NCBI GenBank assembly: GCA_934552855.1
Contig: CAKTEU010000007.1
Location: forward strand, 1 to 64,000
Direction of reading: 5' to 3'
From: an uncultured Eubacteriales bacterium
GTDB taxonomy: Bacteria; Bacillota; Clostridia; Oscillospirales; Acutalibacteraceae
Length of the DNA stretch: 64,000 nt
Positions within the stretch are counted from its first letter, which is position 1. Each line of letters begins with the position of its first letter. The translations under genes were made by a program, and so were the position numbers. This document shows, one piece after another, positions 42,432-51,524 of this stretch. Under the pieces are notes generated by a model, which saw only the letters and a list, made by a program, of their open reading frames with translations, did not search any database and had not been told where the DNA came from.

Positions 42432-42475
42432 TAGACAATAGACAATAGATAAGAGATAACGGATAATAGGATATA
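42432..42475. repeat. A/G-rich near-tandem repeat
   Basis: The block TAGACAATAGACAATAGATA and the following GAGATAACGGATAATAGGATA repeat a GATAATAG/GACAATAG unit several times. It lies between the pnp terminator and the S-component gene. Such purine-rich runs are common between genes in related genomes; no function can be given. Confidence 0.4.
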
Positions 42476-42528
42476 TGGATACTAAAAACACACTAACCCC
42501 AAAAACTATATGTAAAGGAATGATTACA

Positions 42529-43134
42529 ATGAAAAGCAAAAACAACCTTTTCTTTCTCACACTTTCGGCGGTTTTCATTGCAATAATTGCAGTAATGACC
42601 TTGACACCGATCGGATATCTCAAATTCGGAATTATTGAAATCACTCTGATTGCAATCCCCGTTGCTTTTGGCGGAACACTTCTTGGAAAATGGGGCGGAC
42701 TTTTGCTGGGAACGGCTTTCGGCGTTTCAAGCTTTATTCAGTGCTTTGGTGCAAGCGCATTCGGTGCAACGCTCCTTTCAATCAGCCCCGTCAAAACTTT
42801 TCTCGTTTGTATGCTTCCGAGAATGGCACTCGGCTTTTTCTCGGCGTGGATTTTTGAAGTGATGAGCAAAAAGGTCAACGTTTCAGTCAGCGGAATTGTT
42901 TCCTTCCTTTCCGCCGCAATAATCAACACTGTCGGCTTTGTTGGCCTTCTTGCCGTATTCTTCTATAAAACGGAGTATATTCAGTCGATTGCCGAACAGC
43001 TTGGCGCAACGAATATTCTTATGTTTGCCGCCCTTTTTGCCGGTACGAACGCTGTTGTTGAGGCGATTGCCTGCGGTGCCTGCGGTTCGTTTTTGGCTCC
43101 GCTTTCAAAAAAGCTTAAGTCACAGGTAAGATAA
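42529..43134 (+). CDS. ECF transporter S component (second, unlinked)
   Basis: The 201-residue protein has six hydrophobic segments and the S-component start LKFGIIEITLIAIPVAFGGT, LLGKWGGLLLGTAFGVSS. The start at 42529 follows AAAGGA; the frame opens at 42475 inside a repeat. It looks like the PanT/FolT-type group, but the vitamin cannot be read. No ATPase or EcfT is adjacent, so it likely uses shared energy-coupling subunits, perhaps those of a general module elsewhere rather than the cobalamin set at 8816-11337. No riboswitch is visible upstream. Confidence 0.75.
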   Translation: MKSKNNLFFLTLSAVFIAIIAVMTLTPIGYLKFGIIEITLIAIPVAFGGTLLGKWGGLLLGTAFGVSSFIQCFGASAFGATLLSISPVKTFLVCMLPRMALGFFSAWIFEVMSKKVNVSVSGIVSFLSAAIINTVGFVGLLAVFFYKTEYIQSIAEQLGATNILMFAALFAGTNAVVEAIACGACGSFLAPLSKKLKSQVR

Positions 43135-43168
43135 GTTTGCGTTTTTGTTTAAAATAAGGAAGTTTTCA

Positions 43169-44068
43169 ATGCAAAAAGAAAAAAATAATGATATAATGTT
43201 TTCAAAGGCGAAGCTTGCTTTGGCAATGGTCGTTTTCGGAACAATCGGAATTTTTATAAGGTATATTCCGTTTCCGTCAAGCTTTATTGCAATGACACGA
43301 GGCTTTTCGGGCGTTGTATTTTTGTTTTTGCTTAACCTTTTCAGAAAAAAGAAAATCGATTTTTCAGCGGTGAGGAAGAACATTTGGGTTCTTCTTGCCT
43401 CGGGTGCGGCAATCGGAGTTAACTGGATTTTGCTTTTTGAAGCGTATAACTATACCTCGGTTGCAACCGCAACGCTTTGCTATTATCTTGCGCCGATTTT
43501 TGTTACGCTCGCTTCTCCGTTTGTTCTCAAAGAAAAGCTTACGGTGAAAAAATTTTTGTGCGCACTTTGTGCGCTTGTCGGAATGGTTTTTGTTTCCGGT
43601 GTTTTTGAAAGCGGCGGCGTTCAAAAAAGCGACTTCACCGGCATACTTCTCGGAACGGGAGCTGCCGTGTTTTACGCAACAGTTATGCTGCTCAACAAAA
43701 AGCTTAAAGACATAGGTGATATCGACAGAACGATTTTTCAGCTTCTCTTTGCGTCAACAGTTGTTACTCCTTACGTTTTTCTGACCGAAAATGTTGTGAC
43801 GTTTGATTACAGCGTGAAAGCCGTTGTTCTTCTTTTGATTGTCGGCGTTGTTCACACGGGATTTTCGTATACGCTTTACTTCGGTTCTGTCGGAAAGCTT
43901 CCGGCGCAAACATCGGCACTTTTCAGCTATATTGACCCTGTTGTTGCAATTTTCCTTTCGGCAATCGTGCTCAAAGAGGGGCTTTCTGCGTTTGACATCA
44001 TAGGAGCCGTACTCATTCTCGGTTCAACGCTTTTCGGCGAAATTAACTTTAAGAGGGATAAAAAATGA
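43169..44068 (+). CDS. EamA/DMT-family transporter
   Basis: The 299-residue protein has ten membrane segments arranged as two EamA repeats (WVLLASGAAIGVNWILLFEA in the first; SALFSYIDPVVAIFLSAIVL in the second). This predicts a drug/metabolite-type exporter of unknown substrate. The start at 43169 follows AAGGAAG; a later ATG at 43196 is possible. It ends in ATGA overlap with era, so it is co-translated with that gene. Confidence 0.85.
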   Translation: MQKEKNNDIMFSKAKLALAMVVFGTIGIFIRYIPFPSSFIAMTRGFSGVVFLFLLNLFRKKKIDFSAVRKNIWVLLASGAAIGVNWILLFEAYNYTSVATATLCYYLAPIFVTLASPFVLKEKLTVKKFLCALCALVGMVFVSGVFESGGVQKSDFTGILLGTGAAVFYATVMLLNKKLKDIGDIDRTIFQLLFASTVVTPYVFLTENVVTFDYSVKAVVLLLIVGVVHTGFSYTLYFGSVGKLPAQTSALFSYIDPVVAIFLSAIVLKEGLSAFDIIGAVLILGSTLFGEINFKRDKK

Positions 44069-44958
44069 AAGAATCAAAAACCGCATTTATCGCAATAGTC
44101 GGCTGTCCGAATGTCGGAAAATCGTCAATCCTTAACCGCCTTCTTTCGGCAAAGGTTGCGATTGTTTCCGATAAGCCGCAGACAACCCGCACAAGAATCA
44201 TGGGTGTGCTGACAAAAGACGAAACCCAGCTTGTTTTTACCGATACTCCAGGTTATCACAGACCGCACAATAAACTCGGCGAAAAAATGGTTAAGGCCGT
44301 GACAGACAGCATAGGCGGCGTTGATGCGTGCATGTTTGTTGTTGAACCCGAGGGCGAGCTTCGTGAAGCGGAAAAGGAACTTCTCAAAAAGTTCCGTGCG
44401 CAAAAAATGCCCGTTGTGCTTGTTATCAACAAAATTGACACTGTGCTTGTTAAAACCGACCTCATGCGCCGAATTGCAGAGCTTTCGGCTCAGTATGACT
44501 TTGAAGCGGTTGTTCCCGTTTCTGCGCTGAGAAACGACGGAATGAACGAACTTTGCGATGAGCTTTGCAAGCTTGCTTTTCCGTCGGAACACTTTTTTCC
44601 GGACGACACTTTGACCGATCAGCCGGAAAGAGTTATTGCCGGTGAAATTATAAGAGAAAAAATGCTTCGGCTTCTTGAACGTGAAATTCCGCACGGTGTT
44701 GCGGTTTCAATTGAAAAAATGCGTGAACGCCCGGATAAGGACATCATGGATATTGAAGCCGTGATTTACTGCGAAAAAGAAAGCCACAAAGGAATCATCA
44801 TCGGAAAAGGCGGCGCAATGCTCAAACGCATTTCAACCTATGCACGGCAGGACATGGAACGCTTTTTTGATTGCAAAATCAACCTCAAATGCTGGGTCAA
44901 GGTCAAAGAGGGCTGGCGCAACAGAGAAGGCCTGATTCACAACTTCGGGCTGGATTAA
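44065..44958 (+). CDS. era: GTPase Era
   Basis: The 297-residue protein has G1 GCPNVGKSS (13-21), G3 DTPGYH, G4 NKID, and a C-terminal KH domain with IIIGKGGAMLKRISTYARQD. It binds 16S rRNA and couples ribosome assembly to growth. The start overlaps the transporter stop. It is followed by the yqzL-like gene and recO, the order known from Bacillus. Confidence 0.97.
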   Translation: MKESKTAFIAIVGCPNVGKSSILNRLLSAKVAIVSDKPQTTRTRIMGVLTKDETQLVFTDTPGYHRPHNKLGEKMVKAVTDSIGGVDACMFVVEPEGELREAEKELLKKFRAQKMPVVLVINKIDTVLVKTDLMRRIAELSAQYDFEAVVPVSALRNDGMNELCDELCKLAFPSEHFFPDDTLTDQPERVIAGEIIREKMLRLLEREIPHGVAVSIEKMRERPDKDIMDIEAVIYCEKESHKGIIIGKGGAMLKRISTYARQDMERFFDCKINLKCWVKVKEGWRNREGLIHNFGLD

Positions 44959-45060
44959 AACCAAAAAAGGATAAAGAAAAACTTTCCTTGTTTAAAAAGC
45001 TTCCTTTCGGAGCAAAGTATAAGCAGACGGTCTTGTACTTTACTTTCGGAGGGAACGGTT

Positions 45061-45291
45061 ATGGGCAAAAAAGAGCTTTGGAAAATCTTTATGAAAACGG
45101 GAAAGGTTTCGGATTATCTTAACTATAAAAATGCGAGGGACGAAGACGAGATTCCTTTTTCCGAAAGGTCGCTTTCAGAAGAATTCTCGCAGGAATTTAT
45201 CAATAATTTTGACAGCGACTTTCCGGCAATGGAAAGGCGAAACGCCGAATATTCGGACGATGATGAGGATTTCAGCGATTATGACTATTAA
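45061..45291 (+). CDS. YqzL-like small protein with acidic tail
   Basis: The 76-residue protein begins with LWKIFMKTGKVSDYLNYK, the hallmark of YqzL (W-x-x-F-x-x-T-G-x-x-x-x-Y-L), and sits between era and recO as in Bacillus. It is longer than the usual about 47 residues: a tail rich in Glu and Asp (YSDDDEDFSDYDY) has been added. GGAGGGAACG lies ahead of the ATG. Its stop overlaps the recO start by 11 bases. Function of the family is unknown. Confidence 0.75.
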   Translation: MGKKELWKIFMKTGKVSDYLNYKNARDEDEIPFSERSLSEEFSQEFINNFDSDFPAMERRNAEYSDDDEDFSDYDY

Positions 45292-46024
45292 AACGGACGG
45301 AATTGTAATCAAAGAAAAAACAACGGGAGAGCGTGACCGGCTTGTTACTCTTTTGACCCGTGAAAACGGCGTTATCAGGGCGTTTGTTAACGGCGCACGC
45401 AGCCCGAAAAGCAAAAACGGCGCAGCAACCGGTCTTCTTTGCTATTCCGATTTTTTGATTGAGCAAAAGGAGAACGGTGTTTACATAGTTAAAGAGGCAA
45501 GCGCAAAAGAGGTTTTCTTTTCGCTCAGAGAGGACATAGTTTCGCTTTCGCTTGCTCAGTATTTTGCCGAACTTGCCGCAGAGCTTTCCGTAAGGGAGGA
45601 GAATGCGGACGAATTTTTGCGCCTTTTGCTCAATGCAATATACTTTGTTGCTGAAAAGAAAAAGGAAAACGACCTCATCAAGGCTGCCGCAGAGCTGAGG
45701 TTTCTTTCGCTTGCGGGGTATATGCCGTCAATTGTTGCCTGCTCCGGCTGCGGAAAATATGAAAGCAAAACCATGCGTTTTTCTGTTTCAAGCGGAAGGC
45801 TTTACTGCGAAGAATGCTTGCCGAGCGAAAAAACGGTGGAACTGCCGCTTAGCGTTGTTACCGCAATGCGGCACATCTGTTTGAGCGAAGCGAACAAGGT
45901 TTTTTCCTTTACGCTTTCAAAACCGTCGCTTCTGCTTCTTTGCGATGTGAGCGAACGATACCTCAAAAATGTCACGATGAGAGGATATAAAACGCTTGAT
46001 TTTTATAAGGCGATGACAAGGTAG
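45281..46024 (+). CDS. recO: DNA repair protein RecO
   Basis: The 247-residue protein has an N-terminal OB fold (TDGIVIKEKTTGERDRLVTL), a helical middle, and a zinc site formed by two CxxC pairs (ACSGCGKYE and YCEEC). It mediates RecA loading with RecR in gap repair. The start at 45281 overlaps the yqzL-like end; the frame is open far upstream but out of family there. In related genomes mutS2 or other genes follow; here a restriction-modification pair is inserted after it. Confidence 0.93.
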   Translation: MTIKTDGIVIKEKTTGERDRLVTLLTRENGVIRAFVNGARSPKSKNGAATGLLCYSDFLIEQKENGVYIVKEASAKEVFFSLREDIVSLSLAQYFAELAAELSVREENADEFLRLLLNAIYFVAEKKKENDLIKAAAELRFLSLAGYMPSIVACSGCGKYESKTMRFSVSSGRLYCEECLPSEKTVELPLSVVTAMRHICLSEANKVFSFTLSKPSLLLLCDVSERYLKNVTMRGYKTLDFYKAMTR

Positions 46025-46080
46025 AGTAAATGATTTAAAATATGAATAATAACAAAAAACAGTGTTCCAGGAGGAAATGT

Positions 46081-47142
46081 ATGCCGAATATAATACAACC
46101 ACATTTATTTGGAATAAATCATTCAAACAGAGACTATTCTAAAATGGAAACTTGGGGAAAGAACCAATTTAACTCGTCATTTCCGACGGCTTTGGCATGT
46201 TATTTGCATAGTAAAAGAATTAATGCGGTATATTTGAAGGCCGACGAGAATTTGAATCCCAAAATAGAGCATATTGGTATAGATGAAGTCTTTGGCATTG
46301 ATCCGCTGTCAGATGATGTGTATTATGCTTTTGAGTCTCAATTTTTGCCTTTTCAGCGTTATTATTTGGGAAGTATTCCCAGAAATGACTTAGTGATTAT
46401 GGATAGAAGTAGCACACCTATCACTTCATTAGAAATTAAACTAACAGCTTTACCAGATAATTCAACGTGCAATCTTAGTGAGGATCACTATGGTTCTGAA
46501 ATTGTTATACGCCCCGACACTATTGTATACTTGGCTTGCAGTATAATAAGAAAATTTGATGATTCAAATCACCTTAAAGAATTATTAAACGGGGTTGGAA
46601 ATTATGTGACAGATTGGACGCAGGCAATTAGTGTGTTACCGCACATAAATAATATGCGTGTCGCTTTGAAAAGAATTGTGGCTGATAAGAACCAAAATCA
46701 ATCCCCGATAATTATGGAACCAATTTGGAAAACTGAGGGAAAATCTTCAAGACTTGCAACAAATTGTTTAGATGTGTTTGTATGGAGCGATTTTGGAATG
46801 CTAAATCTCTTTTTCCCCGAAGAAAATGTCGAACTCACATCGATTTCCAGGCATACAAGAAGCATGATATGGCTGTATAAAATGCTTTGGGATTATTGTA
46901 ATTGTGGCAACTTTGATGGAGCTGCGATTATTGATGAATTATCATATAACACTAAAAATGATAAGGCTTTTTCAAGCAATGGACAACGCACACACCCGTT
47001 TATGGCGTGTCCTGAGTTAATCATGCCCAGAATAAATAAATCGGCAATTAAGGAAATAATACTTGGCGGAGGACAGAACCTTTTGAGTCCAGAACGAAGG
47101 TTTGATGCTATTATATATAATTCACCTGAATTGTTTGATTGA
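46081..47142 (+). CDS. Type II restriction endonuclease, HindVP-like
   Basis: The 353-residue protein resembles the HindVP/HgiDI endonuclease family (recognition GRCGYC): GINHSNRDYSKMETWGKNQF near the N-terminus and a PD-(D/E)xK-type core with NDLVIMD and SLEIKLT. It cuts unmethylated foreign DNA. AGGAGG precedes the ATG. Base use is visibly richer in A and T than in recO or mutS2, and codons such as ATA, AGA and TTA are frequent, so it was probably acquired. It is paired with the methylase 10 bases downstream. The recognition site is inferred from the family only. Confidence 0.75.
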   Translation: MPNIIQPHLFGINHSNRDYSKMETWGKNQFNSSFPTALACYLHSKRINAVYLKADENLNPKIEHIGIDEVFGIDPLSDDVYYAFESQFLPFQRYYLGSIPRNDLVIMDRSSTPITSLEIKLTALPDNSTCNLSEDHYGSEIVIRPDTIVYLACSIIRKFDDSNHLKELLNGVGNYVTDWTQAISVLPHINNMRVALKRIVADKNQNQSPIIMEPIWKTEGKSSRLATNCLDVFVWSDFGMLNLFFPEENVELTSISRHTRSMIWLYKMLWDYCNCGNFDGAAIIDELSYNTKNDKAFSSNGQRTHPFMACPELIMPRINKSAIKEIILGGGQNLLSPERRFDAIIYNSPELFD

Positions 47143-47152
47143 GGAGATATAA

Positions 47153-48115
47153 ATGAACGTGATTGATATTTTTTGCGGATGTGGGGGACTTTCTTATGGT
47201 TTTGTCAAAGAAGGGTATAGGATTGTTCGAGCATTTGACAATTGGGACGCAGCAATAAATGTTTATAATGAAAATTTTTTACATTCGGCAGAAAAAATAG
47301 ATGCATATTGTCTGACTTCCGATTATATCAAAAGTTTAAATCCGAACATGATTATTGGTGGTCCTCCGTGCCAAGATTATTCTTCTGCTGGAAAAAGAGA
47401 TGAAAACGGCGGGCGAGCCGACTTAACTCGCAGATACGCTGAAATTATTAGTGAAGTTAGGCCGAAGTGGTTTGTTATGGAAAACGTTGATCGGATTTCA
47501 AAAAGCGAAACATTGCAAAAAGCGATTAAGATTTATAAAGAATCGGGCTATGGTCTTTCGAAGGCAATTTTGGATGCTTCACTTTGTGGTGTCCCACAGA
47601 AAAGAAGAAGGTTTTTTTTAATTGGAGAATTAGATGGCGAAGATGGCTTCTTGAGTACTGAATTAATTGCCAGACAGTCAAATAAAAGTATGACAGTATA
47701 CGATTATCTTAAAAATGAATTTGGAATTGAATATTATTACAGGCATCCACGTTCATATCAAAGGAGAGGTATATTTAGCATATATGAGCCTAGTCCTACT
47801 GTAAGAGGTGTTAATCGACCAATTCCTCCGGGATATAAATTACATAAAGGTGATGCCACACAGAATATTTCAAATATTCGATCGCTTACTATGCTTGAAA
47901 GAGCAAGAATACAGACATTTCCGGAGACATTTCGCTTTATTGGCAGTAAGACAGATATTGAGCAAATGATTGGTAATGCGGTACCGGTTGAGTTGGCAGC
48001 ATATGTTGCAAGAATACTGCGAGATTATATATTGTCAAAGGAAGAATTTTGTAAAGTTCCGATAGAAAAACAAGTACGATTCAAAAAGAAAAATGAGCAA
48101 ATTACATTTTTTTGA
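47153..48115 (+). CDS. C5-cytosine DNA methyltransferase
   Basis: The 320-residue enzyme has motif I DIFCGCGGLSYGF, the catalytic motif IV GGPPCQDYSSAG (Cys73), motif VI MENVDR, motif VIII QKRRRFF, a short target-recognition region (about 185-245), and motif X GNAVPVELAAYVA. It protects host DNA against the HindVP-like endonuclease by methylating a cytosine in the shared site. It shows the same A+T-rich composition as the endonuclease gene. No control (C) protein gene is seen, and the endonuclease comes first, so its expression must be restrained in another way. Confidence 0.93.
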   Translation: MNVIDIFCGCGGLSYGFVKEGYRIVRAFDNWDAAINVYNENFLHSAEKIDAYCLTSDYIKSLNPNMIIGGPPCQDYSSAGKRDENGGRADLTRRYAEIISEVRPKWFVMENVDRISKSETLQKAIKIYKESGYGLSKAILDASLCGVPQKRRRFFLIGELDGEDGFLSTELIARQSNKSMTVYDYLKNEFGIEYYYRHPRSYQRRGIFSIYEPSPTVRGVNRPIPPGYKLHKGDATQNISNIRSLTMLERARIQTFPETFRFIGSKTDIEQMIGNAVPVELAAYVARILRDYILSKEEFCKVPIEKQVRFKKKNEQITFF

Positions 48116-48123
48116 TGCTACAG

Positions 48124-48159
48124 AATAACAAATATTTGTTGTATAAATAACAGATATTT
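48124..48159. repeat. Direct repeats and palindrome between methylase and mutS2
   Basis: AATAACAAATATTT (48124-48137) and AATAACAGATATTT (48146-48159) differ by one base and are 22 bases apart. The first contains the palindrome ACAAATATTTGT. They lie at the right border of the restriction-modification insert and could be an operator or a trace of insertion. Confidence 0.4.
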
Positions 48160-48178
48160 TTCAAAGGAGGGAAAAGCG

Positions 48179-50563
48179 ATGAACAGAGATTACACTGCGC
48201 TTGAGCTTGACAAAATTCTTGAAAAGCTTTCAAAATTTGTTGCAAGCGAGGACGGAAAAGCGCAGATTGCACTTCTTTCGCCGGAAAGCGATTTGAACAC
48301 GGTTCAGGCACTTCTTAACCAAACAACCGACGCTCATATGCTCATGGCTCGTTTTGGCGCACCGTCTTTCGGCGGACTTAAAAACATTAACAATGCCCTT
48401 GCCCGTGCGAATGCAGGCAGCGTTCTTTCAATGCGTGAACTTCTTGACGTTGCCGAAGTGCTTCGTGCCATCCGAGGAATCGTTCAGTGGCGAAGCAAAA
48501 ACGAGGGCGTTCGCTGCTCGGTGGATGTCTACTTTGATGCACTCACGCCTAACAAGTATCTTGAAGATAAAATCACTTCCGCAATTGTCAGCGAGGACGA
48601 AATGAGCGACAACGCTTCGTCTGCGCTTTACGATATCAGGCGAAAAATCCGTGCCGCTTCTTCAAAAATCCGTGACAGACTTGACAAAATGATTCGCTCT
48701 TCACAGTATCAAAAAGCACTTCGTGAAGCGATTGTTACCATGCGCAACGGACGGTATGTTGTACCCGTCAAAATTGAACACAGGGGCGAAATCAGCGGCC
48801 TTGTTCACGACACGTCCTCGAGCGGTGCAACGGTATTCATCGAGCCTGCCGGCGTTGTTGAGGCAAACAACGAAATAAAGGTTCTTCAGGGTAAGGAACA
48901 GGACGAAATCGACCGTATCCTTTTTGAGCTTTCAACCGAAGCCGGAAGCTTTTACGAGGGCATCAAGGCAAGCTATGAATGTGCCGTTGAGCTTGACGTG
49001 ATTTTTGCAAAAGCAAAGCTTGCCTATGACATGAAAGCGATGACCCCCATTCTCAACAACAGCGGAAAAATCATTCTCAACAAAGCACGCCACCCGCTTA
49101 TTGACCCCAAAAAGGTTGTTCCGACCGATATCAGACTCGGAACGGATTTTGATACGCTTATCATTACGGGACCCAATACCGGCGGCAAAACCGTTTCAAT
49201 CAAAACGCTCGGTCTTTTCACACTGATGACCATGTGCGGACTTATGATTCCGGCAGGGGACAGAAGCGAAATTTCGGTTTTTGACCATGTTTTTGCCGAT
49301 ATCGGCGACGAGCAGAGCATTGAGCAGTCGCTTTCAACCTTTTCGTCGCATATGACAAATATCGTAAGAATTATCGGTGAAGCAGACGGGTATTCGCTTG
49401 TGCTTATCGACGAACTCGGTGCAGGTACCGACCCGGTTGAGGGTGCGGCACTTGCAACGGCAATACTTGAACGTATTCACGAAAAGGGCGCAAAAATCGC
49501 CGCAACGACCCATTACGCCGAACTCAAGGTTTATGCGCTTGAAACGCCGGGCGTTGAAAATGGATGCTGCGAATTTGATGTTGCTTCGCTCAAGCCTACA
49601 TACCGCCTTCTTATCGGCGTTCCGGGGCGTTCAAACGCTTTTGCAATCTCGTCCCGTCTCGGAATTGAAGAAAGTGTTATTGAACGGGCTAAGCAGCTTG
49701 TTTCAAGCGACAACGCAAGCTTTGAAGACGTTATTGAAACGCTTGAAAAAAGCCGCCAGGACTTTGAAACAAAGCGTGACGAAGCAGAAAGAATCCGCCT
49801 TGAAGCGAACAAAGCAAAGGCAGAGGCACAAAAATATAAAGACAGCATTGAAGAGCTTCGCAAAAAGGAGCTTGAAAAGGCGCAGGAGCAGGCAACAAGA
49901 ATTGTTGAACAGGCAAAGCGCAGCGCATATGCCCTTGTGAACGAGCTTGAAGAGCTTAAAAAGGAAAGCGCAAAGTCAAAAGACAAAGCCGAAGCCGCAA
50001 GAAGGGCAAAACAGCTGATGAAAAAAAGCATGGGCGAATTTGACGACATTACAAATCCCGTCACTGCCGCACTTGCGGATGACGACAGCTATGTTGTTCC
50101 GAAGAACCTAAAAATCGGTGACGAGGTTATACTTGCCGATATCGGAAAAACCGCAACCGTGACCGCACTTGAAAACAAAAAGGGCGAAGTTGAAGTCCTT
50201 GCCGGAATAATCAAAATGAGAACGCCGAAAGAAAATCTTCGCCTTTCAAAAAACAGACAGCCCGAAAAGAAAAAACAGATGCCCAAAAAAGCGCAGCACG
50301 AATTTAAGGTTGCCGGAGCGGACAAAACCGAATGCGACCTTCGAGGAATGAACGTTGAGGAGGGTATAATGGAACTTGAACGCCACCTTGACAGGTGTAT
50401 GCGTCTCGGCCTTACAGAAATCAGCGTTATTCACGGAAAAGGCACAGGCGTTCTTCGCAAAGGAATACAGGACTATCTGAAAAAATGCAAATTTGTCAAG
50501 TCATTTCGTCTCGGAACGTTCGGCGAAGGTGAAAGCGGCGTGACGATTGTTACGTTAAAGTGA
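48179..50563 (+). CDS. mutS2: Endonuclease MutS2
   Basis: The 794-residue protein has MutS core and lever domains, a Walker A TGPNTGGKTVSIKTLG, a signature region DEQSIEQSLSTFSSHM, Walker B LVLIDELGAGTD, a long coiled coil (about 515-620), and a C-terminal Smr nuclease domain with DLRGMNVEEGI and VIHGKGTGVLRKGI. It suppresses recombination, and in Bacillus it also rescues collided ribosomes. A perfect AAAGGAGG precedes the ATG. Confidence 0.97.
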   Translation: MNRDYTALELDKILEKLSKFVASEDGKAQIALLSPESDLNTVQALLNQTTDAHMLMARFGAPSFGGLKNINNALARANAGSVLSMRELLDVAEVLRAIRGIVQWRSKNEGVRCSVDVYFDALTPNKYLEDKITSAIVSEDEMSDNASSALYDIRRKIRAASSKIRDRLDKMIRSSQYQKALREAIVTMRNGRYVVPVKIEHRGEISGLVHDTSSSGATVFIEPAGVVEANNEIKVLQGKEQDEIDRILFELSTEAGSFYEGIKASYECAVELDVIFAKAKLAYDMKAMTPILNNSGKIILNKARHPLIDPKKVVPTDIRLGTDFDTLIITGPNTGGKTVSIKTLGLFTLMTMCGLMIPAGDRSEISVFDHVFADIGDEQSIEQSLSTFSSHMTNIVRIIGEADGYSLVLIDELGAGTDPVEGAALATAILERIHEKGAKIAATTHYAELKVYALETPGVENGCCEFDVASLKPTYRLLIGVPGRSNAFAISSRLGIEESVIERAKQLVSSDNASFEDVIETLEKSRQDFETKRDEAERIRLEANKAKAEAQKYKDSIEELRKKELEKAQEQATRIVEQAKRSAYALVNELEELKKESAKSKDKAEAARRAKQLMKKSMGEFDDITNPVTAALADDDSYVVPKNLKIGDEVILADIGKTATVTALENKKGEVEVLAGIIKMRTPKENLRLSKNRQPEKKKQMPKKAQHEFKVAGADKTECDLRGMNVEEGIMELERHLDRCMRLGLTEISVIHGKGTGVLRKGIQDYLKKCKFVKSFRLGTFGEGESGVTIVTLK

Positions 50564-50571
50564 ATTGAATA

Positions 50572-50612
50572 ACGGAGCCAACTGCTTGTTTCGGAATCGG
50601 CTCCGTTTTTTT
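50572..50612. terminator. Terminator between mutS2 and the convergent DUF6198 gene
   Basis: ACGGAGCC pairs with GGCTCCGT and is followed by seven T on the plus strand. Confidence 0.85.
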
Positions 50613-50616
50613 ATTT

Positions 50617-51315
50617 TCACTTTTTTTCAAGCTCAAAAAGGGACGCAAACTTTTTGAAAAACGGCTTGACTTCAAAAATGCGGTCAAAAACTTTTCCGAA
50701 AAAGCCGATCAGCGTTCCGTTAATGAGCGCAATGAGCAGCGTCCCAAAGCTTATTCCAACAAACTTTTTGAAAAAAATCAAGGTCATTGCCGAACCTACG
50801 GCAAGGCACGAAAGGTCAAAGCAGGTTTTAAAGCGTGAAATTTCAATCCCGAATTTTCCGCTCACGCCCTTGACAAAAAAGTCATAAACCTGCGGATAAA
50901 GATATGTTTTGAAAAATAGCATTACCGAAACTGATGTGAAAAGTATTCCGAAAACAAACATCAAAATCCTTAGCGGCATTGCCATGCTGCCGGGTTCGGT
51001 TACGGAAGGATTAAAAAATGGAATGAGGCGCCAAAGGTCAAGAACCGCACCGTAAATCAAACAGGTGACAAACGACGAAAGATAAACCGGCTTGAATTTT
51101 TTCATCACAAAGCAGAAGATCACAAAAAGAAAAGCCTGAATGACATACTCCGCCTGCCCGAAGGTTAAAAACCCGGTTTTAAGGCTTAAAAGGTACGCCG
51201 GCGCAACAATCATTGAAATTCCGAAGTTTGCCGCAGTCAGCATCGCAACCGCAAAGGAAAGCAGAACAATTGCAAGAAGATAAACCGTTTCGCTGTGCAC
51301 TGTGAGTTTTTTCAT
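50617..51315 (-). CDS. Membrane protein of the YczE/YitT type (DUF6198)
   Basis: The 232-residue protein has five or six hydrophobic segments, with LLSFAVAMLTAANFGISMIV, then FGQAEYVIQAFLF and FGILFTSVSVMLFFKTYL. The same layout is seen in YczE-like proteins of unknown transport or regulatory function. A GGAGGAA ribosome site precedes the ATG. A leader with an intrinsic terminator lies between its consensus promoter and the ribosome site, so its expression is probably conditional. The substrate is unknown. Confidence 0.75.
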   Translation of the reverse strand: MKKLTVHSETVYLLAIVLLSFAVAMLTAANFGISMIVAPAYLLSLKTGFLTFGQAEYVIQAFLFVIFCFVMKKFKPVYLSSFVTCLIYGAVLDLWRLIPFFNPSVTEPGSMAMPLRILMFVFGILFTSVSVMLFFKTYLYPQVYDFFVKGVSGKFGIEISRFKTCFDLSCLAVGSAMTLIFFKKFVGISFGTLLIALINGTLIGFFGKVFDRIFEVKPFFKKFASLFELEKK

Positions 51316-51336
51316 AAAAGTTCCTCCATCTGAATA

Positions 51337-51370
51337 TAAAAAAATCGCCGAACACCGAAGTGTATGGCGA
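51337..51370 (-). terminator. Leader terminator (attenuator) of the DUF6198 gene
   Basis: On the minus strand TCGCC-AT-ACAC pairs with GTGT-TC-GGCGA around TTCG and is followed by ATTTTTTT. It lies just before the ribosome site of the gene, inside the 5' leader. An earlier stem (TTGAAAATC with GATTTTTCAA, 51380-51406) precedes it. Confidence 0.65.
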
Positions 51371-51410
51371 AAATAAAAGCGTTGAAAAATCCATACCGAT
51401 TTTCAAATGA

Positions 51411-51439
51411 AGTATATCACCGAAAAGGGGAGGTGTCAA
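51411..51439 (-). promoter_or_regulatory. Promoter of the DUF6198 gene
   Basis: Minus-strand TTGACA (51434-51439) and TATACT (51411-51416), 17 bases apart, about 95 bases before the ATG. Confidence 0.75.
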
Positions 51440-51524
51440 CTTTTTTTTGCGTCAAACGGCTTTTCTTTTTCATATAATGTATCAGCCCCGAAAAGGGCAA
51501 AACTCCGAAAGGAGGAACGAAAAA

